Origin: Mycolicibacterium sp. P1-5
GTDB lineage: Bacteria; Actinomycetota; Actinomycetes; Mycobacteriales; Mycobacteriaceae
DNA: 64,000 bases
NCBI RefSeq assembly: GCF_008329565.1
Contig: NZ_NPKT01000025.1
Span: forward strand, 1-64,000
Direction: 5' to 3'
Shown here in pieces: positions 60,748-64,000 of the stretch (positions are counted from its first letter, which is position 1; the number at the start of each line of letters is the position of its first letter). The notes under the pieces were generated by a model, which was not told the DNA's origin, did no database searches, and saw only the letters and a program-made list of their open reading frames with translations. The translations under genes and the position numbers were made by a program.

Positions 60748-61382
60748 GAAGTGGGCATCCCGACGCGCAGGGCGATGTCCTGCTTCTGGCCGACGTTGGT
60801 GAGGAAGTCGGCCGAGGCGGGCTGGCCAGGGAGGCCGTCGAATTCCACGCGGGCCAGAGTCGAGCCCTCGGTGAACAGCAGCACGGACACCGACTTCTTG
60901 CCGTCAAGCGAGTTGCCGGAGATGACGGTGCCGCCGGTGCCCACAAGTGAGGGCTGCGGTGGGCCCGGGGTCACGGTCTTCTCCAGGCTGGCCTGAGCCT
61001 CGGCGAGGGCCGAAGGTCCTGCAGTCGGGTTGTCGAGCGCGACGAGCAGGATGCTGACCGCCTTGGTTTGGTCCTGGTTGACCAGAAGCACCTCGGCACC
61101 GGGCTTGCTGTCGGGGTTGGGGGTCGGCGGCTGATCGATGTAGTTGTCGCCGGTGCCGGAGATGTCGCGGGCCTGCAGCAACAGGCGGGCGTAGTCGACG
61201 CGGGCCGCGACAGGTTTGGTGCTCGATGTTGTTGTGGTCGCGGACACACCCGGCAGCGCGGGGATCGACGCGGCGGGTTTGCTTGCGTTGACACCGGATT
61301 CGTTGTCGCAGCTGGTGACCCCGAGGGCGACCGCGGCGATCATCGCGAACGCGGCGAAGCGGGTGGCGTGTTCTCTTTTCAT
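60744..61382 (-). CDS. lipoprotein of unknown function
   Basis: A 212-residue protein, start ATG 61382. The signal peptide MKREHATRFAAFAMIAAVAL runs into the lipobox VTSC, placing acylated Cys at about residue 25. A Ser/Thr-rich linker (SATTTTSSTKPVAARVDYA) follows. The outer domain is VDYARLLLQARDISGTGDNY, then DQTKAVSILLVALDNPTAG, VISGNSLDGKKSVSVLLFTE and LPGQPASADFLTNVGQKQ. I do not recognise a function; the fold resembles mycobacterial lipoproteins with sensor-like or PknH-sensor-like domains. Confidence 0.83.
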   Translation of the reverse strand: MKREHATRFAAFAMIAAVALGVTSCDNESGVNASKPAASIPALPGVSATTTTSSTKPVAARVDYARLLLQARDISGTGDNYIDQPPTPNPDSKPGAEVLLVNQDQTKAVSILLVALDNPTAGPSALAEAQASLEKTVTPGPPQPSLVGTGGTVISGNSLDGKKSVSVLLFTEGSTLARVEFDGLPGQPASADFLTNVGQKQDIALRVGMPTS

Positions 61383-61519
61383 CTCCAACGAGCCTGTCGA
61401 CTTCTGCTCTGAGACGCAAGTGAATAGGTGTGGCGTGTGACGAACTCGTGGCGACGATTGTGCCCTTGAGCACTCGATTTGGTAGGTCTGCTTGCGTTCG
61501 GTAACGTTGCGTTCACCAA

Positions 61520-61593
61520 CGCGGGGTGGAGCAGCTCGGTAGCTCGCTGGGCTCATAACCCAGAGGTCGCAGGTTCGAATCCTGTCCCCGCTA
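61520..61593 (+). tRNA. initiator tRNA-fMet (CAT)
   Basis: A 74-base gene folding into a cloverleaf. The acceptor strand CGCGGGG pairs with CCCCGCT with a C-U mismatch at 1:72. The anticodon stem CTGGG/CCCAG holds three consecutive G-C pairs around CTCATAA, and the T arm is GCAGGTTCGAATCCTGT. The mismatch and the GGG/CCC stem mark an initiator tRNA. CCA is not encoded. A possible promoter is TTGGTA (61479-61484) and TAACGT (61502-61507). It borders the accessory region downstream. Confidence 0.95.
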
Positions 61594-61601
61594 CTTAGGG
61601 A

Positions 61602-61636
61602 AACGGCCCTCGGAGACGTCTCCGAGGGCCGTTTTC
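61602..61636 (+). terminator. terminator of the tRNA gene
   Basis: A perfect 16-base palindrome: AACGGCCCTCGGAGAC (61602-61617) against GTCTCCGAGGGCCGTT (61618-61633), followed by TTC. A T-run reads out of the right arm, so it is a strong intrinsic terminator. Confidence 0.9.
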
Positions 61637-61641
61637 ATGCC

Positions 61642-61665
61642 ATTTGGGAACATATTTGGGAACAT
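61642..61665. repeat. tandem 12-base repeat downstream of the tRNA
   Basis: ATTTGGGAACAT occurs twice in exact tandem at 61642-61653 and 61654-61665. It is A/T-rich and lies right after the tRNA terminator, at the point where the sequence changes character. Confidence 0.8.
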
Positions 61666-62087
61666 AAGGCTGTCTAACTATCGGCTCGGAGCTGCCTAAA
61701 GGGTGGTCAACGGGCGTTGAGCTAACGGCGTCGGCCGCGGGTTGGCTGTTTGCTCAGGAAGTCAGTTCTACGGCTCCTTCACGCGTCTACTGCTACGTCA
61801 CGCGCCGAAACTGTTCTGAGTCGCATCCAGGATGTTCGGCTCCATCGTCGGTTCCGTTGCCCGGCTCGAAGATCATCGCGGACACGTACCCGCATCCGAG
61901 CAGCCAGAGGCAGTCGGCACGGCCGGCCGGCCAGCCGGTCCTGTCGGACGGTGTCTTAGTCGGCTGTCCCGTGCTGTAGACCGTTACGGATCAAACGGAT
62001 GCGGGAGGCCCCGAGGCTCTCGGATGCTCATTCCAACGATCACGTGCTCTACGGTGATGGACCTGCTGTCGCTCGGCGGCGGGCAAA
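61666..62087. other. non-coding stretch at the start of the accessory region
   Basis: About 420 bases with no frame I can support. Short open frames occur on the plus strand (61750-61959 and 61832-62122), but their translations are Arg/Ser-rich and look like noise. No integrase gene is present in it. Its base composition is visibly less GC-rich than the core genes. It may hold eroded remains of a mobile element. Confidence 0.45.
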
Positions 62088-63443
62088 ATGGTTTGGCGGG
62101 GCATGGCTCATCGAGGAAGTGACGACGAGAAGTTTGAGGCGCAAGTGGACAACGACGAACCCAGACGACAACTTGCCGAGGAACGGCAGTTCCACCTCAC
62201 CCTCGTCAGTGCGCTCGCAATCTCGGGAGTGTTCGCGCTGGCATTCGTCGCCTTTCTAGTTAGAGGTTTGGTGTTCTATCCGGGGCGCAACACCGCCGAC
62301 TGGTACAGCTCGTGGGGCACATGGGCCGCAGGTATTGCCACCGCCACAGCGTTTCTCATCACTGCCATGGGTGTTCGCGTCACGAGTGCCCAAGCCCGCG
62401 CAGACCGGCAGACCGCCGCGGATCTAAGAGCAGACGATGACATGGCTCAAGCAAGACTGTTGACCATCTACAAAATCGAAATTCCAAACGGCCTCATGTC
62501 GCTAGCGTCCTTTCGTATCGAAAATCGCAGTAAGGACGTGTTCTTTGACGTAACCGTGCCGTTCGCAGACTCCCCGTGTGACGTCGATGGCACGCTGGAA
62601 CGTCGCACGCCCGATCTGGTAGCGGTTGACAACAGGCTGCATGAGTATCTTCCCGACGGCGAGCTTCTCGTTCCGTTCCGCAGTCACACCGACGAGGAGG
62701 CTTGGTTCACCCTCGTCACCCTGCACACGTTCAATTGGGCTGGCATATCGTTCGCGGTCCACTACACCGACGCTGCCGGTCGCCAGTGGAAGCAGCACTT
62801 CGGCGGCAAGATTGAGCGGGTGCTAACCACAGATCCCGTTCCCGTGCGCAAAGCCGATCGTTTCCAACCTCTTCCGCAGGTCCGGAGGATCACCGCGGAG
62901 GAAGTCCGGGTGATCGATCAGAATGGTCCTCCCTACTTGGCGCAGGATTACGACGATGCTGCGGACTTGAAGGCCAGCGCCCAGGACATTGTTTCGACCT
63001 GGGAGCCTGTCTGTCGCGTCGGAGCCCTCGACATCGACACCGAGCTCTCAGGCCTACCAGAAGGGTCCGTGTGGCTCGTCGTCAGCTACGCGCCGCGGCC
63101 ACATAGATTGTGGCACAACTACTTCGGACCCATCATTGAAGAGATGGAGTTTCACCGCTGCTGGTCGGCGGGCGGGCCTTCCTTTACCGTGGATGTTCAT
63201 TTCGAGGTACCCGCGTCGGACATCGAGGGCCTCGTCGGAGAGGTCGACAGAGCCATCGCCCACGCGAACGAGCAGTTTGAAGCAAACGAGCTGAAGCAGG
63301 CTCTGCGGCTCGTCGCCGAAATGAATGCGGAAGCGCCAACGAACGAGGAATCCGTCGGCGGGAAGCCGATAGATCCTGAGCAGCTAGAAGAGCTGGCGGC
63401 GCGATTGGCTCGCCCAGACTACGATCCGCCTTCACGTCTCTGA
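62088..63443 (+). CDS. hypothetical protein with two N-terminal membrane segments
   Basis: A 451-residue protein. Two hydrophobic segments, about 36-60 (LTLVSALAISGVFALAFVAF) and 75-97 (WGTWAAGIATATAFLITAMG), are joined by a short loop. A coiled-coil-like stretch (RVTSAQARADRQTAADLRAD) and a soluble domain of about 320 residues follow, containing FRIENRSKDVFFDVTVPF, TWEPVCRVGALDIDTEL and a charged C-terminal tail. The segment of strands after the membrane part looks beta-rich. I recognise no family. ATG 62103 is an alternative start, and neither has a good ribosome site. Codon use is less GC-biased than in the core genes, suggesting transfer. Confidence 0.7.
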   Translation: MVWRGMAHRGSDDEKFEAQVDNDEPRRQLAEERQFHLTLVSALAISGVFALAFVAFLVRGLVFYPGRNTADWYSSWGTWAAGIATATAFLITAMGVRVTSAQARADRQTAADLRADDDMAQARLLTIYKIEIPNGLMSLASFRIENRSKDVFFDVTVPFADSPCDVDGTLERRTPDLVAVDNRLHEYLPDGELLVPFRSHTDEEAWFTLVTLHTFNWAGISFAVHYTDAAGRQWKQHFGGKIERVLTTDPVPVRKADRFQPLPQVRRITAEEVRVIDQNGPPYLAQDYDDAADLKASAQDIVSTWEPVCRVGALDIDTELSGLPEGSVWLVVSYAPRPHRLWHNYFGPIIEEMEFHRCWSAGGPSFTVDVHFEVPASDIEGLVGEVDRAIAHANEQFEANELKQALRLVAEMNAEAPTNEESVGGKPIDPEQLEELAARLARPDYDPPSRL

Positions 63444-63562
63444 TCTAGCGGACTACGCCTATTCGCAGACCCAGCCCTATGGAGTCGTGTGCTCGACAGG
63501 TGAAGCACCAGCGACCTCGAAGCGACGAACCTCTGCATTTGCTCCCCCTTTGCATCACCACC

Positions 63563-63919
63563 ATGACCGACGAAGACACCTCGGAGTGGGCGAAGAAATC
63601 AATACACGTCCTTGCCATCCCTGGTGCGATTGTGGTCGCGTCCAAGGGCTTTCCCGGCCTGGTCGCGACCGGAGCGGTGCGCCTGGACGGTCTTATCCCA
63701 AGACGCCAGAGGGACGCTGAAGAGTTCGTTGGGATTGTGGCGGCGGCTGTCGACGCCGACAGATTGGCGGAAGTAATCCAGTCTGATGACGAGCGCAGAG
63801 AAGTGCTTTGGGCTAGTACGCAGGCGGTCATGTCGACAGGGATGGATGGTAAGCGCATCCTCCTAGCACGAGCAGTCGTCCGGATGTGGCTTGGCCACTT
63901 CAGGAGCTGGTGCAACTAG
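63563..63919 (+). CDS. small hypothetical protein
   Basis: A 118-residue protein, start ATG 63563, MTDEDTSEWAKKSIHVLAIP. A hydrophobic patch (IHVLAIPGAIVVASKGFPG) and a helical, charged body (RQRDAEEFVGIVAAAVDADR, LAEVIQSDDERREVLWASTQ) end in RMWLGHFRSWCN. I see no known domain. An in-frame ATG at 63479 adds 28 residues without support. A long opposing frame exists at 63445-63915, but its composition is poorer. It may pair with the upstream gene, 119 bases away. Confidence 0.55.
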   Translation: MTDEDTSEWAKKSIHVLAIPGAIVVASKGFPGLVATGAVRLDGLIPRRQRDAEEFVGIVAAAVDADRLAEVIQSDDERREVLWASTQAVMSTGMDGKRILLARAVVRMWLGHFRSWCN

Positions 63920-64000
63920 ACAAGGGCCACGAGGACGAGAGCCGATGACGGGATCGACCCTCGGATTCAGCTTCGGTGTTGACGACGGTTGAGAACCCGG
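63920..64000. other. window end, no gene supported
   Basis: Eighty-one bases after the last gene. A 15-codon frame starts at ATG 63945 and ends within the window; nothing supports its being a gene. Confidence 0.3.

Noticed and set aside
61832..62122. 96-residue plus-strand frame in the non-coding stretch after the tRNA
   Set aside because: No ribosome site, it overlaps the next gene start and has composition like random translation.
63445..63915. 156-residue minus-strand frame opposite the last hypothetical gene
   Set aside because: Arg/Ser-rich composition and no helix pattern; the plus-strand frame looks more like a protein, although confidence is moderate.

Overview
The window is chromosomal DNA of a mycobacterium. 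The sequence is GC-rich, and about fifty genes run in the order of the Mycobacterium tuberculosis Rv3193c-Rv3242c block (secA1, ppk2, desA3, aroA, sigH-rshA, pdtaS, whiB1, entC, rhlE, moeZ, adnAB, nudC, mrx1, uvrD2, whiB7), seen here from the opposite side. Several genes absent from that block (an aldo-keto reductase, a DoxX-type protein, a tpx/DUF1254/secreted-repeat insert, an RNase Z-like gene and a terminal accessory region) and an unsplit tgs3-like gene suggest a rapid-growing Mycolicibacterium-type species. The species cannot be named from the sequence alone.

Layout. 1-6.3 kb: end of a DUF222 (13E12-type) gene, an epoxide-hydrolase-like gene, comF, the ribosome hibernation factor hpf, secA1 and an Rv3235-family gene. 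6.4-11.8 kb: a WS/DGAT-like acyltransferase, ppk2 and a DUF6912 gene, then the ferredoxin reductase and acyl desaturase desA3, which share a duplicated operator. 11.9-18.8 kb: aldo-keto reductase, rsgA, aroA, SRAP peptidase, aldehyde dehydrogenase, SDR and ybaK. 18.8-24.5 kb: regulators. These are sigH with a SigH-type promoter and a possible long isoform, anti-sigma rshA, the 24-residue ribosomal protein bL37, a biotinylated protein, PdtaS and WhiB1, followed by a diacylglycerol kinase and two membrane proteins. 24.5-37.4 kb: GNAT, entC, gpm2, ParA-like, Rv3212-like, rhlE, ferritin-like, MmpS-like, DUF3107, TetR, DUF3152, moeZ, TIGR02569, alkyltransferase-like and lipV genes. 37.5-48.8 kb: DNA repair and redox genes, namely adnA-adnB, a DoxX gene, a K+ channel, nudC, mrx1 and uvrD2. 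48.8-51.1 kb: the repeat/DUF1254/tpx insert. 51.2-55.6 kb: whiB7 with its complete attenuation leader, facing an ABC1 kinase, an E1/cyclodehydratase-like protein and a zincin. 55.7-61.4 kb: PDZ-Lon protease, UPF0182 membrane protein, RNase Z and a lipoprotein. 61.5-64 kb: initiator tRNA-Met, a strong terminator, a tandem repeat and an accessory region with two unrecognised genes.

How the parts fit. Three regulatory units can be read at base level. The whiB7 leader has a WhiB7-type promoter, a 65-codon uORF, an antiterminator arm inside the uORF and an intrinsic attenuator. The sigH-rshA unit has a thiol-stress promoter and a well-placed upstream start codon. The desaturase pair carries two copies of a two-decamer operator. 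Compact organisation is common: there are ATGA-type stop/start overlaps (sigH-rshA, adnA-adnB, entC-GNAT, aroA-rsgA), and four convergent gene pairs interlock their stop codons within four bases.
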